A DNA stretch of 44,544 nt from Flavobacteriaceae bacterium UBA4166 (GCA_002379985.1 DFVG01000033.1:1-44544), one strand, 5' to 3'. Positions 33,019-41,617 are shown, counted from the stretch's first letter. Made by a program: numbers and translations. Notes: generated by a model not told the origin, from the letters alone.

Positions 33019-34182
33019 ATGCCCAAAATCTTAATTATTGAAGACGAAGCGGCCATCCGTCGCGTATTGGTAAAAATCTTAACGGAAGAAAGCGATTCTT
33101 ACGAGGTGCAAGAAGCGGAAGATGGTCTGGCGGGTACCGAGTTGATAAAAAAAGAAGATTTTGACCTGATCCTCTGTGATATCAAAATGCCGAAAATGGA
33201 CGGGGTTGAAGTGCTGGAAGCGGTTAAAAAAGTAAAACCTGAAATTCCTATTGTGATGATCTCGGGGCATGGCGATTTGGATACGGCGGTGAATACCATG
33301 CGATTGGGCGCTTTCGACTATATTTCGAAACCCCCGGATCTCAATCGTTTGCTGAATACTGTGCGAAATGCCTTAGACCGAAAAGAACTGGTCAAAGAAA
33401 ATACGCGTCTGAAGAAAAAGGTGAGTAAAAATTACCAAATGATTGGCGATTCTAAAGAGATCGAACAGATCAAAGATATGATCGAAAAGGTAGCGCCTAC
33501 CGAAGCACGGGTCTTGATCACTGGTCCCAACGGTACCGGTAAAGAACTTGTGGCGCATTGGTTGCATCAAAAGAGCGATCGCTCGAAAGGACCGATGATC
33601 GAAGTGAATTGCGCTGCCATTCCCAGCGAATTGATCGAAAGTGAACTCTTTGGACATGTGAAAGGGGCGTTTACTTCAGCCAATAAAGACCGCGCCGGAA
33701 AGTTTGAAGCGGCCAATAAAGGCACCATCTTCTTAGACGAAGTGGGAGATATGAGCCTTTCCGCGCAAGCGAAAGTATTACGAGCCCTACAAGAAAATAA
33801 GGTGCAACGCGTGGGGAGCGATAAAGATATTAAAGTAGATGTTCGCATTATTGCTGCCACCAATAAAGATCTGAAGAAAGAAATCGAAGAAGGGAATTTT
33901 AGGGAAGACCTCTACCATCGTTTGGCGGTTATTTTAATTAAAGTTCCGCCGTTAAATGAACGCCGTGATGATATTCCCTTGTTAGTAAATTACTTCACTG
34001 AGAAGATTGCCGATGAACACGGTACCGCGCAGAAGAATTTTTCAGAAAAAGCATTAAAACAATTGAAAGAATACGATTGGACAGGAAATGTTCGTGAACT
34101 CCGTAATGTCGTAGAGCGTTTGATTATCTTGGGCGGAAGTGAAGTAAGCGAAAAAGACGTACAATCCTTTGCAAGCAAGTAA
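33019..34182 (+). CDS. NtrC-like response regulator lacking the DNA-binding domain
   Basis: A 387-residue protein. The receiver domain (1-120) has Asp54 in LILCDIKMPKMDG. The sigma-54 AAA+ domain (about 138-370) has Walker A GPNGTGKE (169-176), a Walker B region FLDEVGDMS, and arginine-finger region VRIIAATNKDL onward. Two things depart from the model. The sigma-54 contact loop reads GAFTSA (216-221) instead of GAFTGA, and the protein stops about 10 residues after the AAA+ domain (VSEKDVQSFASK), so there is no Fis-type helix-turn-helix. It would have to reach promoters through protein contacts or act from solution. No partner kinase is adjacent. The gene lies 2 bases from both neighbours. Confidence 0.92.
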   Translation: MPKILIIEDEAAIRRVLVKILTEESDSYEVQEAEDGLAGTELIKKEDFDLILCDIKMPKMDGVEVLEAVKKVKPEIPIVMISGHGDLDTAVNTMRLGAFDYISKPPDLNRLLNTVRNALDRKELVKENTRLKKKVSKNYQMIGDSKEIEQIKDMIEKVAPTEARVLITGPNGTGKELVAHWLHQKSDRSKGPMIEVNCAAIPSELIESELFGHVKGAFTSANKDRAGKFEAANKGTIFLDEVGDMSLSAQAKVLRALQENKVQRVGSDKDIKVDVRIIAATNKDLKKEIEEGNFREDLYHRLAVILIKVPPLNERRDDIPLLVNYFTEKIADEHGTAQKNFSEKALKQLKEYDWTGNVRELRNVVERLIILGGSEVSEKDVQSFASK

Positions 34183-34184
34183 CT

Positions 34185-35063
34185 ATGAAACCCATTACAG
34201 TATCCCAATTTAAAGTCACTGAAACCATTCAACTAAGCGATCGCGCTACCGAGGTCGATCTGGGAGCCTCTAAAAAAGAGGTGGAGAAAGCGCTGGAGAA
34301 TACGCGGGAAAAGCTGGGGGAACTTCAAGATACCTTGTATGCTCACGGAAAATATGCTGTTTTGGTTTGTTTGCAAGGGATGGATACTGCCGGGAAAGAC
34401 AGCCTGATTCGTGAAGTTTTTAAGGATTTCAATGTGCGTGGCGTAGTGGTGCATAGTTTTAAAGTTCCCACCGATCTAGAACGAAAACACGATTATTTGT
34501 GGCGACATTATATTGCGCTGCCGGCACGAGGCAAGTTTGGGGTCTTCAATAGAACGCATTATGAAAATGTGTTGGTTACACGTGTCCATCCAGAATATAT
34601 TTTGGGGGAGCACTTGCCCGATGTACACGATGTTGACGATATTAACGATGCTTTTTGGCATCGTCGCTTTGAACAGATCAAAAATTTTGAGCAAACCATT
34701 GCACAGAATGGAACGATCATTTTCAAATTTTTTCTTCACTTGTCTAAAGAGGAACAAAAGCATCGGTTATTACGCCGACTCAATAAACCGAATAAAAATT
34801 GGAAATTCTCTCCGGGTGATCTAGAAGAACGCAAGCTGTGGGATTCGTACATGCACTGCTACGAAGACGCGATCAATAGAACCTCCAAACCCCATGCGCC
34901 TTGGTATGTGATCCCTGCAGACGATAAACCTACTGCACGTTATACGGTAGCCGAAATTCTCTTGCAAGAACTTTCCAAATACAAAGACATCGTGGAGCCC
35001 GAATTGGCCCCAAAAATAAAAGCCGAATTAGAAACGTTTAAAGAACGCTTAGAAGATGAATGA
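34185..35063 (+). CDS. Polyphosphate kinase 2 family protein
   Basis: A 292-residue kinase that uses polyphosphate to phosphorylate nucleotides, or the reverse. Marks are Walker A LQGMDTAGKDS (about 65-75), the lid region VHSFKVPTDLERKHDYLWR, and FNRTHYENVLVTRVHPE, where Walker B-type and nucleotide-contact residues lie. The length and the single-domain form fit class I or III PPK2; the preferred nucleotide (ADP, GDP or AMP) cannot be read reliably. It starts 2 bases after the regulator gene and overlaps the peptidase gene by 8 bases. Confidence 0.93.
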   Translation: MKPITVSQFKVTETIQLSDRATEVDLGASKKEVEKALENTREKLGELQDTLYAHGKYAVLVCLQGMDTAGKDSLIREVFKDFNVRGVVVHSFKVPTDLERKHDYLWRHYIALPARGKFGVFNRTHYENVLVTRVHPEYILGEHLPDVHDVDDINDAFWHRRFEQIKNFEQTIAQNGTIIFKFFLHLSKEEQKHRLLRRLNKPNKNWKFSPGDLEERKLWDSYMHCYEDAINRTSKPHAPWYVIPADDKPTARYTVAEILLQELSKYKDIVEPELAPKIKAELETFKERLEDE

Positions 35064-36492
35064 TTCCCTAAAATTCATAAAAACACTTTTTTTTACCCTT
35101 ATAATTATTGCGGGTGCTGTCACGAAGATTTCAGCACAACAGGTCAATGAGAGCGATTCGCTTATGATTCGCTCTATTTATGACATGGCGTTGTTGCAAG
35201 GAAAAAGCTACGAATGGCTCGACTATCTCTCTAATGAGATCGGTGGGCGTTTGTCAGGTTCTTTGGAAGCAGAACGCGCTGTAAAATACACCGAATCTGA
35301 ACTGAACAAACTCGGTTTAGACAAGGTCTGGCTGCAACCGGTTATGGTGCCTAAATGGACGCGGGGAACTAAAGAATACGCTTACATTGAGACCGCGCCC
35401 GGTATTTCTACAACCACGGATGTCTGTGCGTTAGGGGGCTCAGTTCCCACGCCGGCTATCGGACTCAAAGCAGAGGTGATCGAAGTACAGGGACTTGAAG
35501 ATCTTGAGCGATACGGTCGCGAAAATATTGAAGGAAAGATCGTTTTTTATAACCGCCCCATGCAAGCTGATTTGATCAATACCTTTGAAGCCTACGGCGG
35601 CTGTGTTGACCAACGTTACGCAGGTGCCATGGAAGCCGCCAAATACGGTGCCGTTGGGATCGTAGTGCGATCTATGAATTTACGTCTGGATGATTACCCG
35701 CATACGGGTTCTATGAGCTATGGCGATACATCGGCGAATCAACGTATTCCTGCTTGTGCGATTAGTACCAACGGAGCTGATTATCTGAGCAGCGCTTTGA
35801 AGATCAAACCGGATTTGAAATTCTACTTCAAGCAAAATTGTAAGACCTACGAAGATGTACAATCGTATAACGTAATAGGCGAGATCACCGGAAGTACTTA
35901 TCCTGACAAGTATATGGTGGTAGGCGGACACCTTGATTCTTGGGATTTGGGTGACGGTTCGCATGACGATGGAGCGGGCTGTGTACAGTCCATGGAGGTA
36001 CTCCGACTCTTCAAAAAACTGAACTATCGTCCTAAACACAGCATTCGAGTCGTTTTATTTATGAATGAAGAGAACGGGCTTCGCGGAGGTAGAAAATATG
36101 CAGAAGAAGCCAAACTGAAAAAAGAGCAGCATGTATTTGCATTAGAAAGTGATGCAGGAGGCTTCACTCCCAGAGGATTCTCCTTCGATCTGGATCAAGC
36201 GAATTTTGATCAGGTACTTTCTTGGAAACCTTTATTTAAACCGTATTTGATTCATTATTTTGAAAAAGGAGGCAGCGGTGCCGATATTGGTCCCTTGAAA
36301 GAAGACGGCATGGTGCTCGCAGGATTGCGACCGGATTCCCAGCGCTATTTCGATCATCACCACGCCGAAAATGATACGTTTGACGCCGTTAATAAACGAG
36401 AACTAGAGCTAGGCGGTGCTGCTATGGCCAGTTTAATTTACCTCTTTGATAAATACGGAACCAAGACAGAAATGACCACCGTAAAAAATTAG
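35056..36492 (+). CDS. M28 family zinc aminopeptidase/carboxypeptidase, secreted
   Basis: A 478-residue exported peptidase with a signal peptide (FIKTLFFTLIIIAGAVTKISAQ) and a protease-associated insert at about 120-245. The M28 zinc site is intact: VGGHLDSWDLG, SHDDGAG, the catalytic MNEENGLRGG, the LESDAGG ligand region, and DHHHAENDTFD near the end. It resembles carboxypeptidase Q-like dipeptidases (plasma glutamate carboxypeptidase group), which split dipeptides. The start overlaps the PPK2 end by 8 bases, so it is the last gene of the run. It is followed by about 97 bases with only a weak hairpin. Confidence 0.92.
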   Translation: MNDSLKFIKTLFFTLIIIAGAVTKISAQQVNESDSLMIRSIYDMALLQGKSYEWLDYLSNEIGGRLSGSLEAERAVKYTESELNKLGLDKVWLQPVMVPKWTRGTKEYAYIETAPGISTTTDVCALGGSVPTPAIGLKAEVIEVQGLEDLERYGRENIEGKIVFYNRPMQADLINTFEAYGGCVDQRYAGAMEAAKYGAVGIVVRSMNLRLDDYPHTGSMSYGDTSANQRIPACAISTNGADYLSSALKIKPDLKFYFKQNCKTYEDVQSYNVIGEITGSTYPDKYMVVGGHLDSWDLGDGSHDDGAGCVQSMEVLRLFKKLNYRPKHSIRVVLFMNEENGLRGGRKYAEEAKLKKEQHVFALESDAGGFTPRGFSFDLDQANFDQVLSWKPLFKPYLIHYFEKGGSGADIGPLKEDGMVLAGLRPDSQRYFDHHHAENDTFDAVNKRELELGGAAMASLIYLFDKYGTKTEMTTVKN

Positions 36493-36589
36493 AACGCCAC
36501 CCGCTTAGGGTAAAACTTGATAGGGGATTCCCTTTACTTTTCTTTTTCACAAGACGTTTCGCTATCTTTAGTAACAAGCAAAAGTTATT

Positions 36590-38005
36590 ATGGGGCGTTT
36601 CTTTCCGTTATTCCAAATGTGGCATCCTCGTTACCTAAGTGCATTTATGGTACTTTGGATGATGGGTACGCAGGATATGGTTGGACAATTAGAGACACAA
36701 CCTTCCACTGAAGGTGCGACAGCATATAAAGAACAAGCCTTACAGTTTGCTGCCGCCGGAGATGCAGAACAAGCCAGTATATCTTTATATCATTACTTAC
36801 TCCATACCGGAGACCTCACCATCTTAAATGACCACCTCTTTGCATCAATCAAGGGGCATAGTGCATACATTTCACTTAAAGAGCACTACACGCCCAAAAT
36901 AGGACCGCTATCTATTATTTACATATTAGCCGGCTTATTTGGAGTTTTTATTAGTCTTATTTTATTTTTTAGGAGAACCGAACATCGTGTTACCCAATAC
37001 TTGATGGGTGCCTTTGTTTTGTTTCATTCCCTATTTATGCTACATCTAAGTTTATATGTAGCCAATTTACAGTATACATTTCCACATGCGCTTTTGGCCT
37101 CTACAACCTTTTCGTTTTTGTATGGACCGCTATTATATTTCTATTTCAAACGTGTGATCAATCAATATCGCTTTCAATGGAAAGATCTATGGCACATACT
37201 TCCTTCTGTGGGATTACTGTGTTACATCTTTCCGTTCTATTTGCTTCCGGAAGTTGAGAAAGTAAACATTCTCTTCTCTCGAAACGATTATCTAATGCCC
37301 GGAGCTGACTGGATTATTTTAGGAAAAATACTTTCCTTGAGTATTTACGGATACTTGATATTCAGGTTGTATGAAAATAATCGTTTGAATACTGAAAAGC
37401 ACCCCCATCAAGCGCTGTGGCAGCGCAATATTGTGGCTATTTACAGTACCTATGTACTCGCGTACTTTGCCTATGCATTGGTTTTACTGAAATGGGTTCC
37501 GGCGGCAGGAATGATCCATCCATTGATCATTGTGATGGTGGTATTAGTACTGTATGTTTCGTATGTGGCCTATGCCCAACCGGAAGTCTTTTCGGGAAAA
37601 ACAAGTTTGCCGGACCCGGGAACCCTATTCAAATACAAAAAATCCCGACTTACAGATTCGCTTTCCGAAGAATTAAAAGATCGGTTGGTCGAACTTTTGG
37701 AGAAGGAAACTATTTTTAAAGACAACACCTTAAGCTTGCAAAAATTAGCGGAAGAACTCGATACGTCACGCCATAGTGCTTCGCAGGTAATCAATGAACA
37801 CTTTCAAATGAACTTTTACGAACTGATCAATACCTATAGAGTACGAGAAGCAATTCGACTTTTGGAATCTGAGGAGCATCGAGATCGAAATATCATTGAT
37901 ATCGCTTATGAAGTGGGTTTTAATAATAAAGTGAGCTTCAATAAATCGTTCAAGCGAATTACCGCGGCTACCCCTACGCAATTCATCGCTTCTTTAGAGG
38001 CGTAG
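36590..38005 (+). CDS. Membrane-embedded AraC-type transcriptional regulator
   Basis: A 471-residue protein with a signal-like helix (about 13-30), an extracytoplasmic region of some 70 residues rich in Ala and Gln (TAYKEQALQFAAAGDAEQASISLYHYLL, TPR-like), seven membrane helices (about 105-340), and a C-terminal AraC domain (about 372-468). The latter has both helix-turn-helix motifs: LSLQKLAEELDTSRHSASQVINEHF and IIDIAYEVGFNNKVSFNKSFKRITAATPTQF. The layout is that of a one-component receptor with direct output to DNA. The ligand is unknown. The -7-like TATCTTTA (36563-36570) lies 19 bases before the ATG. No target gene is evident. Confidence 0.88.
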   Translation: MGRFFPLFQMWHPRYLSAFMVLWMMGTQDMVGQLETQPSTEGATAYKEQALQFAAAGDAEQASISLYHYLLHTGDLTILNDHLFASIKGHSAYISLKEHYTPKIGPLSIIYILAGLFGVFISLILFFRRTEHRVTQYLMGAFVLFHSLFMLHLSLYVANLQYTFPHALLASTTFSFLYGPLLYFYFKRVINQYRFQWKDLWHILPSVGLLCYIFPFYLLPEVEKVNILFSRNDYLMPGADWIILGKILSLSIYGYLIFRLYENNRLNTEKHPHQALWQRNIVAIYSTYVLAYFAYALVLLKWVPAAGMIHPLIIVMVVLVLYVSYVAYAQPEVFSGKTSLPDPGTLFKYKKSRLTDSLSEELKDRLVELLEKETIFKDNTLSLQKLAEELDTSRHSASQVINEHFQMNFYELINTYRVREAIRLLESEEHRDRNIIDIAYEVGFNNKVSFNKSFKRITAATPTQFIASLEA

Positions 38006-38090
38006 GCGAAGGAATTTTAGATAACCATTATCGGGATTTACGTTTCTTTCCTCAATTATTTGTTATTTAGAGTAGGTTAATTAATAATAG

Positions 38091-38211
38091 AAGATGACTG
38101 CATTTAAGATGGTTTGGTTGGTACAACCTCGCAGTCATTTCAGTTGTTTCTTTTGTAGTGATTTTCTGTAGTAGACAGAAAATTTGATGGTTAGTTTATC
38201 TATCCTTGTGT
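38091..38211. other. Hairpin-rich noncoding stretch, candidate structured RNA
   Basis: No credible gene covers the 236 bases between the AraC gene and DUF1853. ATGACTGC (38094-38101) and GCAGTCAT (38131-38138) enclose an inner hairpin GGTTG-GTA-CAACC (38116-38128). Then ATTTTCTGT (38161-38169) and ACAGAAAAT (38175-38183) form a 9-bp hairpin with a five-base loop. The terminator at 38212 follows. This could be the 3' UTR of the AraC mRNA, a small RNA on the plus strand, or a transcript on the other strand. No fully matching promoter was found ahead of it. Confidence 0.4.
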
Positions 38212-38243
38212 AAAAAGAGCCCTGCTTCAAGGGCTCTTTTTTT
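38212..38243. terminator. Bidirectional terminator between the AraC side and DUF1853
   Basis: AAAAAGAGCCC (38212-38222) and GGGCTCTTTTT (38231-38241) form an 11-bp stem with an eight-base loop and T-runs on both strands. It overlaps the DUF1853 stop codon. Confidence 0.92.
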
Positions 38244-38973
38244 ATCGCCACCACACCATAAAAAACTGATTGATGAAATCTCCTTTCTTTTCGTAGACCA
38301 ACACAGCACGTTGTTGCTGAATTGCTTCTGAAATTTTCGCTCGTGCTTCCGTGTGTGACATCCAAACATCGTATATCGATGGGGGTACCAACCATTTCTT
38401 TTTTTGAGGAAGTGCATACTGCGCCGTCGCATTTAGCATTTCAAGGGCCTCTTTGCCACGGTAGGTGCCCGCCAGGCAATTACGTTCAGAATTAGATAGC
38501 ACAGAAACATCATAGCCTTCCGGAACGAAAAGAAAGGCTCGTAAGTAGCATTGTTGTTGAAATGCTTCTACGGGATAGGATATCAAAGGCCGGAGCGCTT
38601 TTTTTGTGGCCTCATGATACAATATGGGAAATTGACGCGTACGCCATTTTTGGTATTTCTTCGGAAGCGAATCGCGTCTGTTTGGGCCAATCCATAGCTG
38701 GGTCGTTTCAGAAGTTGTATCGAGAAGATAGAACTTGCAAGCCATTTCCAAATGAATCGGGGTATGCGTTTCTCGATCGAATATTAGAAAATCTAATTCT
38801 CCAAGTGTGCTGTTGTCTCCTTGAATTTGAACCTGTGACGCTAGCAGTTCATAGCGATGGGATTGCTTGAGATAGCATTCCATGAGCCATTCCGCCTGCT
38901 TTCCCAATAGCCTTTTTTCTAAGTCTTCTGTTGAGATGGCAACCGATTGCACTTCCGAAAATTTGGCGTCCAT
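38242..38973 (-). CDS. DUF1853 protein, PD-(D/E)xK nuclease-like fold
   Basis: A 243-residue cytoplasmic protein of the DUF1853 family. The motif LGELDFLIFD followed by IHLEMACKFYLL matches the D-(18-20)-E-x-K core of PD-(D/E)xK enzymes, here with E-M-A-C-K spacing as in the family. LWIGPNRRDSLPKKYQK follows, which is also typical. The activity is unproven. The ATG at 38973 is preferred over GTG at 38979, because a perfect AGGAGG (38987-38982) stands eight bases ahead of it, a rarity in Bacteroidota. The terminator overlaps the end of the gene. Confidence 0.85.
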   Translation of the reverse strand: MDAKFSEVQSVAISTEDLEKRLLGKQAEWLMECYLKQSHRYELLASQVQIQGDNSTLGELDFLIFDRETHTPIHLEMACKFYLLDTTSETTQLWIGPNRRDSLPKKYQKWRTRQFPILYHEATKKALRPLISYPVEAFQQQCYLRAFLFVPEGYDVSVLSNSERNCLAGTYRGKEALEMLNATAQYALPQKKKWLVPPSIYDVWMSHTEARAKISEAIQQQRAVLVYEKKGDFINQFFMVWWR

Positions 38974-39034
38974 AAACACATCCTCCTCTTTGGCCAGAGG
39001 TAGGTTAGTTGTTCCGAAGAAGTAATCAAAAGAA

Positions 39035-39436
39035 TTAATAGGGTACTTGTTTTAATAGTTCTTTCCGAAGAAAATATCCTCCCGGAACCGCATACGCGGC
39101 TGAGAAATATAAAGGTCTTATGCCTTCTGTCCACCCCAGGTGTAACCAGCCTAAAATAAGGTAGCATCCGGTGAGTGCAAGCATGATGCGAAGATAGAAA
39201 TAAGGGGGCTGTGGTTCCTTTCGAATCCAGCGTTCATAACCTATCAATAGCAATGGCAAGGGAAAGGAGAACATTCCACTGAAATAAATGGCAAATACGG
39301 TATTTCCGAATAATAAGGTCCATTCTCCAAATGCTCCTTCCAGAATACTTTCATGCACAAATAATAACACAGAAAGCAGGATGCTTCCTACTAGAAGGGA
39401 AAGTACCCAATATCGTATGATCGCAATAATGCTCAA
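39035..39436 (-). CDS. Small four-helix membrane protein
   Basis: A 133-residue protein with hydrophobic helices at about 5-27, 40-66, 80-100 and 105-120, with the basic stretch GYERWIRKE between helices 2 and 3. I recognise no family. The start is TTG, overlapping the stop of the DUF1801 gene (TTGA), since no ATG lies before the second helix; coupled translation would support it. The DUF1853 gene begins 61 bases further on. Confidence 0.6.
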   Translation of the reverse strand: MSIIAIIRYWVLSLLVGSILLSVLLFVHESILEGAFGEWTLLFGNTVFAIYFSGMFSFPLPLLLIGYERWIRKEPQPPYFYLRIMLALTGCYLILGWLHLGWTEGIRPLYFSAAYAVPGGYFLRKELLKQVPY

Positions 39437-39888
39437 CGTTTAACAGCCTTCTCGTAGCGGTCTATCCAGTCGGCAGCAGTCATTTTCGCGGTCAATTCAC
39501 CAATCAGTTCATACGGAATGTGTTTGGGGTTCTTGAATCGAATGCAGCTTTTCCCCATATCTAATTTAGTGGCAACCTTTTTTGCATACTCTTTTTTAAA
39601 CCATTCCAATAATTCCGGGTCGCTGTAAAGCCCCATATGGTAGAGTCCGATATGATTCTTCTGCGAAGCCAGACTCATAAAAGGCAGTGGCTGTTTTGGG
39701 TCACAATGGTAGCCATCGGGATACCGACTATGCGGCACCACATAGCCCAGCATGCCGTAGCTCATTTGCTCTTCGAACCCTTCCGGAAGATGCTCAAGAA
39801 TGGTTTGTCGCAGTTGTTGAATAGGGGCTTTGCGGTCTTCGGGCAATTCGTCGATATATTCTTTTGGGGAAGTGGCTTTTGAGGTCAT
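39433..39888 (-). CDS. DUF1801 (YdhG-like) protein
   Basis: A 151-residue cytoplasmic protein of the DUF1801/YdhG fold. Marks are YIDELPEDRKAPIQQLRQTILEHLPEGFEEQMSYGMLGY, then PLPFMSLASQKNHIGLYHMGLY, then KSCIRFKNPKHIPYELIGELTAKM. The fold is related to frataxin/iron chaperones, and the function is uncertain. It is upstream of and coupled to the small membrane protein. A near -7 element TATCTTTC lies on the minus strand at about 39920. Confidence 0.88.
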   Translation of the reverse strand: MTSKATSPKEYIDELPEDRKAPIQQLRQTILEHLPEGFEEQMSYGMLGYVVPHSRYPDGYHCDPKQPLPFMSLASQKNHIGLYHMGLYSDPELLEWFKKEYAKKVATKLDMGKSCIRFKNPKHIPYELIGELTAKMTAADWIDRYEKAVKR

Positions 39889-39967
39889 AGGCTAACAATT
39901 TATGGCTGAAAGATACAAAAGGAATACTTCTCTTCGAACCAACACCCGATTTTGAAAGGGTATTTTC

Positions 39968-39975
39968 TATTTTTG
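39968..39975 (+). promoter_or_regulatory. -7 element of the MATE gene
   Basis: TATTTTTG matches TAnnTTTG, 15 bases before the GTG at 39991. A TTTG at 39951-39954 is only 13 bases upstream, shorter than normal, so the -33 element is uncertain. Confidence 0.45.
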
Positions 39976-39990
39976 CATAAAACCTAACCT

Positions 39991-41358
39991 GTGCTATCTC
40001 AATACACCAAAGAATTTCGCTACAATGTGCAGCTTGCTACACCCGTAATTTTAGGCATGTTAGGGCATACGCTAGTGGCTTTTGTTGATAATATCATGGT
40101 AGGGCAATTGGGTACGGCAGAACTGGCTGCTGTGTCGCTTGGTAATAGCTTTATGTTCATTGCCATGTCCTTAGGAATAGGGTTCTCTACGGCGATCACT
40201 CCCTTGGTTGCCGAAGCTGACGGTGAAAAAAATGAGGAGCGAGGTAAGGCGGCTTTTAAACACGGACTTTTTCTATGCACGGTATTAGGAGTGGCCTTGT
40301 TTCTTTTGGTATTAGGAGCCAAACCCCTTATGTACATCATGAATCAACCGGAAGAAGTAGTTGTTTTGGCGATGCCCTATCTAAACCTCGTGGCTGCTTC
40401 GCTCGTGCCCCTCATTATTTTTCAGGCCTTCAAACAATGTAGTGATGGGTTGTCAATGACCCGATATCCTATGTACGCTACCGTCGTGGCGAATGTGGTG
40501 AACGTGGCTTTGAATTATGTGTTTATTTTTGGTGCTTTCGGATTTCCAAAATTGGGAATCGTAGGTGCTGCAATTGGTACGTTGGCCTCTCGGGTGATCA
40601 TGTTGGGATACCTTTGGTATTTGATGTCGCAGCATCATAAATCGCGTTTCTATGTGCTTCAAATCAAGTTTTTTGAACTTCGGAAAGTAATGCTGAAAAA
40701 ATTGATGAACCTCGGCTTTCCTTCGGCCTTACAAATGTTCTTTGAAGTGGCCATCTTCACAGCTGCGATCTGGTTGTCAGGAATTCTTGGGAAGAATCCA
40801 CAAGCCGCCAATCAAATTGCACTCAATTTATCTTCCATGACCTTTATGGTGGCGATGGGCTTTAGCGTGACGGCGATGATCCGCGTGGGAAATCAAAAAG
40901 GATTAAAACGATTCCGGGAGTTGCGGCGCATTACATTTTCTATACTGTTGTTAACCACCTTGCTGGCCGCAGTATTTGCGGTGATCTTTGCGTTGTTCCG
41001 AGAACAACTGCCTAAATTGTATTTAGATTACGATGATGCGGCTCAATTTACCGACAATTTTCAGGTGTGGGCGATTGCTTCCAAATTGCTACTGATTGCA
41101 GCGATCTTTCAAATTAGTGATTCTTTACAAGTAGTTATTTTAGGCGCGCTACGCGGAATGCAGGATGTGAAGATCCCCACCCTTATTACGTTTATATCGT
41201 ATTGGTTGGTCGGGTTTCCGGTGAGTTATTATTTGGGAATGTACACCGAGTATGCAAGCTCCGGGATCTGGTTGGGCTTGTTGGCCGGACTCACAACCTG
41301 TGGAGTTTTATTGTATATTCGATTCAATGCACTTTCGAAGAAATTGATCGTCGAATAA
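39991..41358 (+). CDS. MATE family efflux transporter
   Basis: A 455-residue, 12-helix sodium- or proton-driven exporter of the NorM-like MATE family. Marks: TPVILGMLGHTLVAFVDNIMVGQLGTAELAAVSLGNS at the N-terminus, where the Asp in VDNIM is the usual coupling residue, and the mirrored second half beginning NLGFPSALQMFFEVAIFTAA with NQIALNLSSMTFMVAMGFSVTAMIRVGN. The start is GTG, because it is the first possible codon after the promoter and the known N-terminus of relatives begins here. Substrates are typically cationic drugs or dyes. Confidence 0.95.
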   Translation: MLSQYTKEFRYNVQLATPVILGMLGHTLVAFVDNIMVGQLGTAELAAVSLGNSFMFIAMSLGIGFSTAITPLVAEADGEKNEERGKAAFKHGLFLCTVLGVALFLLVLGAKPLMYIMNQPEEVVVLAMPYLNLVAASLVPLIIFQAFKQCSDGLSMTRYPMYATVVANVVNVALNYVFIFGAFGFPKLGIVGAAIGTLASRVIMLGYLWYLMSQHHKSRFYVLQIKFFELRKVMLKKLMNLGFPSALQMFFEVAIFTAAIWLSGILGKNPQAANQIALNLSSMTFMVAMGFSVTAMIRVGNQKGLKRFRELRRITFSILLLTTLLAAVFAVIFALFREQLPKLYLDYDDAAQFTDNFQVWAIASKLLLIAAIFQISDSLQVVILGALRGMQDVKIPTLITFISYWLVGFPVSYYLGMYTEYASSGIWLGLLAGLTTCGVLLYIRFNALSKKLIVE

Positions 41359-41359
41359 G

Positions 41360-41367
41360 TATCTTTG
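41360..41367 (+). promoter_or_regulatory. -7 element ahead of the small acidic protein
   Basis: TATCTTTG matches TAnnTTTG just after the MATE stop, 19 bases before the ATG at 41387. No clear -33 TTG was seen. Confidence 0.5.
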
Positions 41368-41386
41368 CGACATAAATTAGTTTTTC

Positions 41387-41617
41387 ATGGAAATACCTAA
41401 GTATTTAATGGGCGATAATTCTGATTATCCCGATTCGTTGTTTGTGATCCATACCGATTTTCCGAGGTTTATCATTGATTTGACAACCGATGAGGTAGAA
41501 TGGCTTGAAGAGTTCGATCAACACGATCAAAAGGAATTGGAAACGGAAACCGAAAATTATATTCGAGAGGCAACAGAATTCTACGATCGGGAAATAGCGC
41601 GCTACGAAAATGATTGA
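41387..41617 (+). CDS. Small acidic protein of unknown function
   Basis: A 76-residue, very acidic soluble protein (MEIPKYLMGDNSDYPDSLFVIHTDFPRFIIDL, then a Glu/Asp-rich helical end). Its 3' end overlaps the PAP2 gene by 8 bases, and a good promoter element stands ahead, both of which support it as real. I recall similar short proteins in other flavobacteria but no function. Confidence 0.7.
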   Translation: MEIPKYLMGDNSDYPDSLFVIHTDFPRFIIDLTTDEVEWLEEFDQHDQKELETETENYIREATEFYDREIARYEND

